A stretch of DNA of 64,000 nt from Bordetella sp. BOR01. Its GTDB lineage: Bacteria > Pseudomonadota > Gammaproteobacteria > Burkholderiales > Burkholderiaceae_B. The DNA is taken from the NCBI RefSeq assembly GCF_019218885.1, contig NZ_JAHUWT010000001.1:496001-560000 (forward strand), in the 5' to 3' direction. Position 1 is the first letter of the stretch, and each line of letters begins with the position of its first letter. Under the pieces are notes generated by a model. The model ran no database searches. It saw nothing but the letters and a program-made list of their open reading frames with translations, and was not told the DNA's origin. This document shows positions 47,554 through 56,040 of the stretch, piece after piece. Position numbers and translations under genes: made by a program.

Positions 47554-49289
47554 GGAAAATCGCACTATCGCCTGCGTCGGTGTCATGGCGCCCGACGGTA
47601 ATGGGCGCCCATCACGCGGTGGCTTGCGGGCACTACCTAGCTGCCGCTGCGGCCTCGCAGGTCCTGGCGTCGGGCGGGAACGCTGTCGATGCCGGCGTCA
47701 CCATGGCCATGGCGCTCGCGGTGCTGCAGCCCGACGTGGTGTCGTTCGCGGGCGTGGCACCGACGCTGATCTACATGAAGGAGACGGGCCAGGTGGCCAG
47801 CCTGGCGGGACTGGGATACTGGCCGGCTCTCACCGACGTGGGACGCCTGCGCGCCGAAGGCGGACAGGCCATTCCGGAGGGCATCCTGCGGCAGATCGTC
47901 CCTGCGGCGCCCGCCACGCACATTCTGGCGCTGCGCCGCTTCGGCACGATTTCTTTCGAGGCCGCCGCCACTCCAGCATTGCAGTTGGCCCGCGACGGCT
48001 TTGCGATGTATCCCGAGCTGCGGGATGGGCTGGACATGCACGGCCACGAGATCGCCCGCTATCGGGAGAATGCCGCCATCTATCTGCCCGATGGCAAGGT
48101 TCCCGCGGTCGGTTCGCGTTTTCGCCAGGAAAACCTGGGCAGGACCATCGGCCGCATGATCGAAGCGGAACGCCAGGCGTCCGGTGACCGCGATGCGAAG
48201 TTGCGGGCAGTGCACGATTGCTTCTACCGTGGCCCGATCGCGCGCGACATCGACGCCTTTCACCGCAGGCAGGAAGGGTTCCTGCGCTATGAAGACCTGG
48301 CACGCTTCGAGGTGCCGGTGGAAACGCCGATCTCGTGCGCCTACCAGGGATCGCAGGTCTATGCCTGCGACGTCTGGTGCCAGGGCATTGTCCTGCTGCA
48401 GGCCCTGAAGATACTCGAACCCCTGGATCTCGCCGCGCTCGGGCACAACACACCGGCGTATCTCCACACCATCGCCAGCGCGCTCAATCTGGCCTTCGCC
48501 GACCGCGAGGCCTACGTGGGCGACCCGCGCTTCGTGCAGGTGCCGACCCGCACGCTGTTGTCCGAGGACTATGCGCAACGGCAGCGCGCCAGGCTCGATC
48601 CGGCGCGCGCGTTCGCGCAGATGCCGGCGTCCGGCGATCTCGGTGCCGATTGGCCGCCGCATGCCAATCGGGCCCTGCCAGCCGATGGCGCGGCGCCGGT
48701 GCCGCCCGACACCATTTATGGCTGCGTGGTGGACAGCCAGGGCAATGCCATGTCCATCACGCCGTCCGATACCATGTACGACTCGCCCATGGTCGACGGC
48801 CTGGGGTTGGCGATTTCCACGCGGGGCATGCAGGGGCGCCTGGAGCCGGACCATCCCTGCTCCGTGGCCCCCGGCAAGCGGCCGCGCCTGACGCCCACGC
48901 CGGCGATGTCCCTGCGCGAGGGCCGGTTCGAGATGGCGTGGGGCACGCCGGGCGGCGATGTCCAGTGCGCGTCGATGCTGCAGGTCCTGCTCAACGTGAC
49001 GCGTTTCGGGATGACGCTGCAGCAGGCAATCGAGGCGCCGCGCGTCGCGCCGTTCAATTTTCCGAACTCGTTCGCCCCCAACGCCTACTATCCCGCCCGC
49101 CTGTGCGTGGAAAACCGGATCGACGAGGCCACGGTCGCCGCGTTGATCGGGCTCGGCTACGACGTTGAGTACTGGTCGGACAAGTCGTTCAACGCCGGCG
49201 CAGTCTGCGCCATCCGGCGCGATGCCGCCACCGGCCTGCTGCATGCCGGCGCCGATCCACGCCGCGCGGCCTATGCGATCGCCTGGTAG
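47550..49289 (+). CDS. Gamma-glutamyltransferase-like protein
   Basis: The ATG at 47550 overlaps the FolB-like stop by 4 bases and gives 579 residues. The Ntn-hydrolase family marks are HHAVACGHYLAAAAASQVLA, GGNAVDAGVTMAMALAVLQP and PGGDVQCASMLQVL; the self-cleavage threonine would be Thr388 in PPDTIYGCVVDSQGNAMSIT. It has no obvious signal peptide, so it may be cytoplasmic, unlike periplasmic GGT. Within a sox operon it could release a gamma-glutamyl or other amide-bound methylamine substrate, but this is inference. Confidence 0.88.
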   Translation: MRKIALSPASVSWRPTVMGAHHAVACGHYLAAAAASQVLASGGNAVDAGVTMAMALAVLQPDVVSFAGVAPTLIYMKETGQVASLAGLGYWPALTDVGRLRAEGGQAIPEGILRQIVPAAPATHILALRRFGTISFEAAATPALQLARDGFAMYPELRDGLDMHGHEIARYRENAAIYLPDGKVPAVGSRFRQENLGRTIGRMIEAERQASGDRDAKLRAVHDCFYRGPIARDIDAFHRRQEGFLRYEDLARFEVPVETPISCAYQGSQVYACDVWCQGIVLLQALKILEPLDLAALGHNTPAYLHTIASALNLAFADREAYVGDPRFVQVPTRTLLSEDYAQRQRARLDPARAFAQMPASGDLGADWPPHANRALPADGAAPVPPDTIYGCVVDSQGNAMSITPSDTMYDSPMVDGLGLAISTRGMQGRLEPDHPCSVAPGKRPRLTPTPAMSLREGRFEMAWGTPGGDVQCASMLQVLLNVTRFGMTLQQAIEAPRVAPFNFPNSFAPNAYYPARLCVENRIDEATVAALIGLGYDVEYWSDKSFNAGAVCAIRRDAATGLLHAGADPRRAAYAIAW

Positions 49290-49336
49290 GGGCCGCGCCG
49301 CACTGCCAACGCGAATTTCCAGGAACTAGACGGTCC

Positions 49337-50197
49337 ATGCCCCACGACAAGAATTTCATACTGACTCTGGCCTGCCCGGACCGCCGTGGCATTGTGCATG
49401 CCTGCTCCGGCTTCCTGGTGCAGCGTGACTGCAACATCCACGAATCGGCACAGTTCAACGACCAGGAGCGCGACCGGTTCTTCCTGCGGATGTCTTTCGC
49501 GGCTCAGGACGGCTCGCTCACTGCCGCCGCCTTGCACGAGGCCTTCCAGCCCATTGCGGACGATTTCGCAATGGAGTGGGATATCGTCGACGCCGGGACA
49601 CGGCCCGCCACGGTCGTGATGGTTTCCCGGCTTGGCCATTGCCTGCACGACCTGCTGCTGCGCTGGCGCACCGGGCTGCTGCCGGTGGACATCAGGGCGG
49701 TGGTGTCGAACCACCGCGATTTCTACCAGTTGGTCGCCTCGTACGACATCCCGTTCCATCACGTGCCGGTGCGGGCCGACAACAAGGCAGAGGCAGAGGT
49801 GGAGCTATTGCGCATCCTCGAGCAGGAACAGGCCGAGCTCGTCGTCCTGGCGCGCTACATGCAGGTCCTCAGCGACGAGACCTCGCGCCGCCTGCATGGC
49901 CGGGCCATCAACATCCACCACAGTTTCCTGCCGGGGTTCAAGGGGGCCAAGCCGTACTACCAGGCGCACGACCGTGGCGTGAAGCTGATCGGCGCCACCG
50001 CGCACTACGTGACGGCGGACCTGGACGAAGGGCCGATTATCGAACAGGGCGTCGAGCGGGCCGACCACGCCATGAGCCCGGAGGCGCTGACGGCGCTGGG
50101 GCGCGATGTGGAAAGCGTGGTGCTGGCGCGCGCCGTGAAGTGGCACGCCGAGCGCCGGGTGCTGCTCAACGGCAACCGGACCGTGGTGTTCCGCTAG
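49337..50197 (+). CDS. purU: Formyltetrahydrofolate deformylase
   Basis: The 286-residue enzyme hydrolyses 10-formyl-THF to formate and THF. It has an N-terminal ACT domain (about 5-85, FILTLACPDRRGIVHACSGF) and a formyltransferase-like catalytic domain (about 88-286), with VLARYMQVLSDE, the catalytic INIHHSFLPGFKG block and HYVTADLDEGPIIEQ. In sox operons PurU disposes of excess one-carbon units and regenerates free THF for sarcosine oxidation. It follows the GGT-like gene by 47 bases. Confidence 0.95.
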   Translation: MPHDKNFILTLACPDRRGIVHACSGFLVQRDCNIHESAQFNDQERDRFFLRMSFAAQDGSLTAAALHEAFQPIADDFAMEWDIVDAGTRPATVVMVSRLGHCLHDLLLRWRTGLLPVDIRAVVSNHRDFYQLVASYDIPFHHVPVRADNKAEAEVELLRILEQEQAELVVLARYMQVLSDETSRRLHGRAINIHHSFLPGFKGAKPYYQAHDRGVKLIGATAHYVTADLDEGPIIEQGVERADHAMSPEALTALGRDVESVVLARAVKWHAERRVLLNGNRTVVFR

Positions 50198-50405
50198 CCG
50201 GCGCAGCCGGCATGGCGTCGTACGCCCAGCGATTTGTCGCCTTGATTCTAGTAAGGAGGCCGGCGCGTTGATTAAATCAGCGCTGTGCATGTCCTGTCTT
50301 CCCGCTACGGCAATGAAGGCCACCCATCGCACCCGATCGACATGTCAAGGCCGCGCGCGCCATCGCACCAGGACGCGCAGCGGCAACATACTGCAAGGGG
50401 AAATC

Positions 50406-51362
50406 ATGTTGAAGCGAATCCTGGCGACTTTCATCCTGGCCGCCGCGGCGGCGACCGCGCAGGCGGCCTATCCCGATCATCCCATCCGCATGGTCGTGGC
50501 GTGGCCGCCCGGCGGGGTGACGGACACTGTCGGCCGGTTCGTGGCCGAGCGCATGTCCGCCGCACTGGGGCAGACCGTCGTGGTCGAGAATCACGGCGGA
50601 GCCAACGGTATCATCGGGACGCAGATCGTGGCCGGGGCCCAGCCCGACGGCTACACCATCCAGATGGTCACGGCGGAGACCCACGCGATCAACCCGCACG
50701 TGTATCCCAACTTGAAGTATTCCCTCTCCAGTTTCGAGCCGGTGGCGCTGCTGGGCACGGTGTCTTTCGTGCTGGCGGAGAACGGCGCCGCCGGGCCGTC
50801 GTCCGTGCAAGAACTGGTAGAGGCCGCGGTCAAGGCACCGCATCGCATCAATGCCGGCAGCTACGGCGTCGGCAGCACTTCCCACTTGGGGCTGGCGACA
50901 TTCGAATCGGTCACCAAGACGTCGTTCTCGCACATTCCGTACCAAGGCGTGGCGCCCGTCATGAATGCGCTGCTGGCGGACCAGGTGCAAATCGCCTTCG
51001 TCAACGCTTTCAATGTGACCGGATTCCAGAAATCGGGAAAAGCCAAGATTCTGGCGGTGGCATCCGAGCAACGCCTGGCGGTGCTGCCCGATGTGCCGAC
51101 TTTCGATGAACTGGGCTATGCGGGGGTGCGCGCCGGGAACTGGTACGGCGTGGCTGTGCCGCGCGGCGTGCCCCAGGACATCAAGGACCGGTTGGAAGCC
51201 GCGCTGCGGGAGATCGCGGCCAGCCAGGTGTTTGCCGACAAGCTCGCGGCCATGGGGGTCGAGAACACGTTCAAGGATGGCGCCGAGTTCGGGAAATTCC
51301 TGGCCAGCGAGAACGAGCGACTGGAGAAGATCACGCAGGAGCGTGGAATCACGACCCAATGA
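50406..51362 (+). CDS. Bug-family periplasmic solute-binding protein
   Basis: The ATG at 50406 after AAGGGGAAA gives 318 residues with a clean signal peptide (MLKRILATFILAAAAATAQA). Family marks are IRMVVAWPPGGVTDTVGRFV, VVVENHGGANGIIGTQIVA and PYQGVAPVMNALLADQVQIA. It lies between purU and an aldolase gene on the same strand and so may capture the compound the aldolase degrades. No TTT permease is near. Confidence 0.92.
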   Translation: MLKRILATFILAAAAATAQAAYPDHPIRMVVAWPPGGVTDTVGRFVAERMSAALGQTVVVENHGGANGIIGTQIVAGAQPDGYTIQMVTAETHAINPHVYPNLKYSLSSFEPVALLGTVSFVLAENGAAGPSSVQELVEAAVKAPHRINAGSYGVGSTSHLGLATFESVTKTSFSHIPYQGVAPVMNALLADQVQIAFVNAFNVTGFQKSGKAKILAVASEQRLAVLPDVPTFDELGYAGVRAGNWYGVAVPRGVPQDIKDRLEAALREIAASQVFADKLAAMGVENTFKDGAEFGKFLASENERLEKITQERGITTQ

Positions 51363-51458
51363 GAAAGACTCGCCCGCGGCCGGCCGCCGGCGCATGGCCC
51401 GGCGGCCCGCGAGCCTGCCGCGTAGTAAAGTATTTATTCTGTCGCATGGGATGAGCGC

Positions 51459-52253
51459 ATGGCGCAACTGAACGAGGTGCATGGCCTGCGCGCGCGCGTG
51501 CGGCGCGGGGACAGCCTGGTCGGCGTGTTCGCCCGGCTGGTACAGCCTGAAGCTGCCGAATTGCTGGCGGACGCCGGACTGGATTTCGTGATCCTGGACG
51601 TGGAACATGGCACGCATTCCCGTACGGAGCTTAGCCGCTACGTGTTTGCCGCCCAGGCGCTGGGGTTGCCCGTGCTGGTCCGCTTGCCGGAAGGTTCCGA
51701 GGCGTGGATCCAGCATGCCGTGTCGGTGGGGGCCGCAGGCATCGTCGTGCCGCACGTCAATGCGCTCGAGCAGGTCGGGCGCGCCGCGGCGTTCGCACGC
51801 GGGCTGGCGATGGAACGCGCCTATGCCGGCATGGGGCGCCGTTCCGGCTACCGCAAAGACAGCTGGCGCGATTTTCGGCGGCAGGCCTCAGACGGTTTGC
51901 TGTTCGTCGCGCAAATCGACGAGCCGCCCGGCACGCTCATCGCCGACAAGGTGGCCGCGCTCGACGACGTGGACTGCCTGTTCTTGGGCAGCCTGGGAAT
52001 GGCGCTGGCGATGGGGCAGGATGCTCCTTCGCATCCGACTGTGGACGCGGCCTTGGCGTCGATTTGCCAGTCAGGGAGGTCGGCGGGAAAATGCATAGGC
52101 GTGCACGTCATGCAGCATGACCAGCAGGCGCTCTGGCTCGATCGCGGCGCAACCTTGATGGTCGTGGGCAGCGACTACGCATTGCTGCGTGACGGCGCGG
52201 CGACACAGGCAACAAGATTTCGTCGCGCCAAGGACACGCGGGACGGCGATTAG
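51459..52253 (+). CDS. HpcH/HpaI-family aldolase
   Basis: The 264-residue protein has the class II aldolase barrel marks LVGVFARLVQPEAAELLADA, the DVEHGTHSR block, PVLVRLPEGSEAWIQ and GAAGIVVPHVNA. HpaI-type enzymes cleave 2-oxo-4-hydroxy acids to pyruvate (or an analogue) plus an aldehyde, using a divalent metal. The usual late glutamate region reads QIDEPPGTLIADKVAAL. It follows the Bug gene by 96 bases and is the last gene of the sarcosine island. The true substrate is unknown. Confidence 0.85.
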   Translation: MAQLNEVHGLRARVRRGDSLVGVFARLVQPEAAELLADAGLDFVILDVEHGTHSRTELSRYVFAAQALGLPVLVRLPEGSEAWIQHAVSVGAAGIVVPHVNALEQVGRAAAFARGLAMERAYAGMGRRSGYRKDSWRDFRRQASDGLLFVAQIDEPPGTLIADKVAALDDVDCLFLGSLGMALAMGQDAPSHPTVDAALASICQSGRSAGKCIGVHVMQHDQQALWLDRGATLMVVGSDYALLRDGAATQATRFRRAKDTRDGD

Positions 52254-52546
52254 CGTCGTCTCGGAAATGCCGCCAGGTCATCGATGATCCCATTTCCGAT
52301 GGACCCCGGGCCATAGGCGACCCGGCGGGCCCGCTGCCGGTAGCTACGGATGCCTTTGCGTGTGGTCTACGAAGACTTGTTATAACAATGGCTATGGCAT
52401 CTTGGTCGAGCTAGAGGAACATGTCCATTCCAGCGTCGGGTCGCAGTGGCCTTTCCCCATTTCTCCGGACACATCAAATTTCCTGGGGAATCGCGTTTTT
52501 TTTGTTTTTCGGCTGCCGTTTATCATCCAAGCCGTCCAGTCCAGCC
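52254..52546. other. Intergenic region at the end of the sarcosine island
   Basis: No gene is evident. A weak hairpin ATTTC / GGAAT with loop CTGG (52478-52491) is followed by eight T and TTTTT further on, so it could terminate the aldolase transcript. GC content drops in the second half, and a short TTGTTATAACAA palindrome lies at about 52377-52388. I see no insertion-sequence ends. Confidence 0.35.
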
Positions 52547-53860
52547 TTAATGGGAATGGGACAGCAGCGCCTGTTCGATCCGTCGTGCCGAGTTCAGTAG
52601 CCGAAGGTCATTGCCGGCGGAATCGACTAGCTGTATGCCGATGGGCAATCTTGCCGTCTGGCCCAGGCCGAATGGCAGAGTGATGCAAGGCGCCCCGATC
52701 GTGGTCCAGGTGCGATTGAACACAGAATCACCTGTTCCGGTCGTCAAGCGGGGGGCTTCGCCAGGCGCGCTGAAGGTCATCAGGCAGTCGTATCCTTCCA
52801 GGGCTTGCGCCAAGGCTCTGCGGCCTTCGGCCGCAAGCGCCAATGCCTCTTGGTAAACCGGCGCCTGAATGCGCCGGCCACGTTCGACCAACTGCTTGGC
52901 CGCCTCGCTCATTGCGCGATGGTGGGATTTGAACTCAGCCGCAAGCGCGCGAGCGGCTTCATAAGCCATGATGGTGCGGTTGCATTCGCTCATGCGTATG
53001 AATACTGCTAGCGGCAGGTCAATGGGCTCCACTTGGTAGCCTGCCTTGATCAGCCGCTGGCGCGCGCGTTCAAGTGCATGATGCGCATCCATGTCGGCTT
53101 GATCTGCATACGGGCCGGGATAGAAACCTATCCGGCGCGTTGCCGGCCCGGCCGTTTGTTGCCTGGCCTGTGCATTGGCCGAAAGCACGGCGAACAATAC
53201 GGCCACATCGCCTGCCGAACGCGCAAACAGCCCAACCGTGTCCATGGAAGGCGCGAGCGGTTTCATGCCGGTGGACGGAACGATGCCACGGGTTGGTTTG
53301 TAGCCCACCACACCGCAGTACGCTGCCGGGCGTATGGTCGAGCCGCCTGTTTGCGAGCCTAGCGCCAACGTGCACATTCCGTCGGCCACGGCCGCCGCAG
53401 AGCCGCTGGATGAGCCACCGGGCGTGTGCTCTGGATTGAGAGGATTTACCGTCGGGCCGGGATGCACATAGGCGAACTCGGTCGTTACGGTCTTGCCCAT
53501 GATGACGGCGCCTGCCGCCTGCAAGCGCCGGATCACTTCCGCGTCGCTCGCTGGCATGTGGCCGCGATAGATCGGCGAACCGTAGGCCGTGGGCATGTCC
53601 CTGGTATCGATAATGTCCTTCACGCCGACCGTGACACCATCGAGTGGGGCGTTGCGGCCATTTTGCGGCGCCCGCGTCGCCTGTTGCAATACGGCGTCGG
53701 GGTTGTGGAATGACCATGCCTTGACGACAGGTTCGCGCAACGCAATCTGTTCGAGCTGGGCGTGCAGAACTAGCTGCGCGGTCGAGCTTCCCGCTACGCT
53801 GCCTTCGGTGATATCGACTGCCGAGCGGAAACGAATTGCACGATCCAGCGGTTGGTTCAT
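52547..53860 (-). CDS. Amidase-signature hydrolase
   Basis: The 437-residue protein has the complete amidase signature. The catalytic lysine is Lys81 in VGVKDIIDTRDMPTAYGSP, the cis-serine lies in TPGGSSSGSAAAVADG (about 147-162), and the nucleophile is Ser174 in GSQTGGSTIRPAAYCG. It hydrolyses amides or related carbamoyl compounds (GatA/allophanate hydrolase/AtzF-type fold); the exact substrate is unknown. It is divergent from a LysR regulator gene, 164 bases apart, and is probably controlled by it. Confidence 0.93.
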   Translation of the reverse strand: MNQPLDRAIRFRSAVDITEGSVAGSSTAQLVLHAQLEQIALREPVVKAWSFHNPDAVLQQATRAPQNGRNAPLDGVTVGVKDIIDTRDMPTAYGSPIYRGHMPASDAEVIRRLQAAGAVIMGKTVTTEFAYVHPGPTVNPLNPEHTPGGSSSGSAAAVADGMCTLALGSQTGGSTIRPAAYCGVVGYKPTRGIVPSTGMKPLAPSMDTVGLFARSAGDVAVLFAVLSANAQARQQTAGPATRRIGFYPGPYADQADMDAHHALERARQRLIKAGYQVEPIDLPLAVFIRMSECNRTIMAYEAARALAAEFKSHHRAMSEAAKQLVERGRRIQAPVYQEALALAAEGRRALAQALEGYDCLMTFSAPGEAPRLTTGTGDSVFNRTWTTIGAPCITLPFGLGQTARLPIGIQLVDSAGNDLRLLNSARRIEQALLSHSH

Positions 53861-54024
53861 ATCAAGGAGTGGTTTGCATGTCCGCTGTCAGGCAACGGCG
53901 CGACATGTCTTGTGGCTGGCAGGATCGATTATTCTAAGTCAAAGAGCCTGCCACTACCACGCCGCGCGATTCGATTCAGCAAGGATCAAAGCGTCCTTGC
54001 CTAGCCCATCACCAGAGTCTGTCC

Positions 54025-54963
54025 ATGGAAATGCGCCAAATCCGGTACTTCGTCCGAGTGATAGAGCTTGGCAGCATGAGCCGTGCGGCCGCTGACCTGG
54101 GCGTCGTGCAATCTGCGCTCAGCCAGCAGATCAGCCGCTTGGAAGGAGAGCTGAGCGTACGGTTGCTGACGCGCACGTCGCGCGGCATTACCGCTACCCA
54201 GGCCGGGCTGGCATTCCTGCCCGAAGCCAGGTTGATCCTGCGCCACGCCGAACAGGCGCGCCGCGCCGCGCAGTTATCGCGTTTAAGCGGCACGGTCAGC
54301 GTCGGCCTGGCCCCCACCACGGTTTCCATCCTGGCCTTGCCATTCATGCGCGCCATGCACGAGCGCTATCCCGATGTCCGCTTGCATATGGTCGAAAGCC
54401 TGTCGGGACATCTGGCCGACATGCTGGACCGCCGGCAGCTGGATCTGGCAATTCTGTTCAACATCAACGTCAGCGCAAGATGGAACACCTTGCCGCTGAT
54501 CGAGGAAGAACTTTTCTTGATCCAGTCCGCTCAAGCCGCCACACGGCTCAGTGCGCCGGTCGTGCAGGTTGGGTGCCTGAAAGACATACCCATGATCCTG
54601 CCAACCGAATCGCACGGCTTGCGCAGCAAACTCGACGCAGCCTTCAACCGCGCCGGCATCAAGCCGCTGATCGTGTCAGAAATCGACTCGCTTGCCATGC
54701 TGATGGATTCGGTCAATGCTGGATTGGGCGCCACCATACAGCCCAGCGCTGCGGTGCGCCGCTTTCCGGATGCGGCCGACCGTTTCGTGCTGAGCGAGAT
54801 CACCGACCTGCAGGACCGTCATGTGAATGTACTGTGCAGCCTGGCCGACGGCGAATTGTCTCCGGCGGCGCTGTGCACCCGCTTGGTGCTGACACATTGC
54901 GTTCGTACCCTCGTGCAGGCCCAGCACTGGCCGGATGCGCGCCTGACCGATCTGTTTTCGTGA
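54025..54963 (+). CDS. LysR-family transcriptional regulator
   Basis: The 312-residue protein starts MEMRQIRYFVRVIELGSMSR with the winged helix-turn-helix (about 1-62, ADLGVVQSALSQQISRLEGE) and a typical effector-binding part. The Nac/CynR-like subgroup fits by the MRQIRYF start. It is divergent from the amidase and upstream of a Bug gene, MmgE/PrpD and a deacetylase gene, so it is the likely local regulator; the space 53861-54024 should hold its operator. Confidence 0.93.
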   Translation: MEMRQIRYFVRVIELGSMSRAAADLGVVQSALSQQISRLEGELSVRLLTRTSRGITATQAGLAFLPEARLILRHAEQARRAAQLSRLSGTVSVGLAPTTVSILALPFMRAMHERYPDVRLHMVESLSGHLADMLDRRQLDLAILFNINVSARWNTLPLIEEELFLIQSAQAATRLSAPVVQVGCLKDIPMILPTESHGLRSKLDAAFNRAGIKPLIVSEIDSLAMLMDSVNAGLGATIQPSAAVRRFPDAADRFVLSEITDLQDRHVNVLCSLADGELSPAALCTRLVLTHCVRTLVQAQHWPDARLTDLFS

Positions 54964-55065
54964 TGGCTCTATCCGATTTCGAGACTATGCAAGCCGGTAC
55001 CTGCTAGTTAAGGTGCCCCTATACCGGCGTGCAACAACGGGCCGGGCCAACAACAAGGGGCTCGT

Positions 55066-56037
55066 ATGAAATCTCTTCCTCGCACCGCGCTGGCGGCGGT
55101 AGCTTTGCTGATCTCTCTACCCACGACCGCGTCGGAGCAATGGCCCACCCGCCCGATCAGGTTGGTGGTTCCGTTCGCGGCGGGCGGTTCGGTGGATGTG
55201 ACGGCGCGGGTGTTGGCCAAGGGCCTGGCGCCCAGGCTGGGCCAGGCCGTTGTCGTGGAAAATCGCACGGGTGCGGCCGGTTTCATCGGTACCCAGAACG
55301 TGGTCAATTCACCTGCGGACGGTTACAGCATTGTGATGGCCAGCGCCGGCATCATTTCCGTTGCTCCGTATCTCTATAAGGACATGCCGTTCGATCCCAC
55401 GAAGGATCTGGCGCCCATTACGCCCGTGGTGGATGGCGTCAACGTCCTTGTCGTCCGCCCCAAGAGCCCCGCGACTACGGTGGGTGCGTTCATCGATATG
55501 GCGAAGGCCGAGCCGGGCAAGCTGAACTTTGGTTCGTCCGGTGTCGGGGCGTCCGACTACATGGCCACGCAGCTTTTCATGGCCATGACCGACACGCGCA
55601 TGACCAATATCTCTTATCGAGGAGGCGGTCCGGCCATGGTGGATTTGCTGGCCGGCAATGTCGATTTCATGCTCTCGGCCGTTGCGCCGGCCGTCAGCCA
55701 GATCAAGGCGGGCCAGTTGCGCGCGCTGGGCGTGACCTCGTCCGAGCGTCTGGAAGTGCTGCCCGATGTGCCCACCATTGCGGAAGCGGGCGTGCCGGGT
55801 TACGACTCGGTCGCCTGGTACGGCCTGTTCGCGCCTGCCGGCACGCCGGCCGCCATAATCGATCGCATCAACCGGGAAACCGCGGAAGTCTTGAAAGACC
55901 CAGGGGTGCGCAAGCAGTTGGTTGACTCCGGGCTGTTACCACATATCAGCTCACCCCAAGAGTTCGCTGCTTATATCGCGGCAGATTCGAAGAAGTGGGG
56001 CGATGTCGTGAAAGCCAACGATATCAAGGTGGAGTAA
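55066..56037 (+). CDS. Bug-family periplasmic solute-binding protein
   Basis: The 323-residue protein has a short signal peptide (MKSLPRTALAAVALLISLPT, cut after TTAS) and the blocks IRLVVPFAAGGSVDVTARVL, VVVENRTGAAGFIGTQNVV and SYRGGGPAMVDLLAGNVDFM. It starts 102 bases after the LysR gene and ends 3 bases before the MmgE/PrpD gene, so the Bug protein and the enzyme are surely co-transcribed, tying it to uptake or sensing of that pathway's substrate. Confidence 0.93.
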   Translation: MKSLPRTALAAVALLISLPTTASEQWPTRPIRLVVPFAAGGSVDVTARVLAKGLAPRLGQAVVVENRTGAAGFIGTQNVVNSPADGYSIVMASAGIISVAPYLYKDMPFDPTKDLAPITPVVDGVNVLVVRPKSPATTVGAFIDMAKAEPGKLNFGSSGVGASDYMATQLFMAMTDTRMTNISYRGGGPAMVDLLAGNVDFMLSAVAPAVSQIKAGQLRALGVTSSERLEVLPDVPTIAEAGVPGYDSVAWYGLFAPAGTPAAIIDRINRETAEVLKDPGVRKQLVDSGLLPHISSPQEFAAYIAADSKKWGDVVKANDIKVE

Positions 56038-56040
56038 GCG

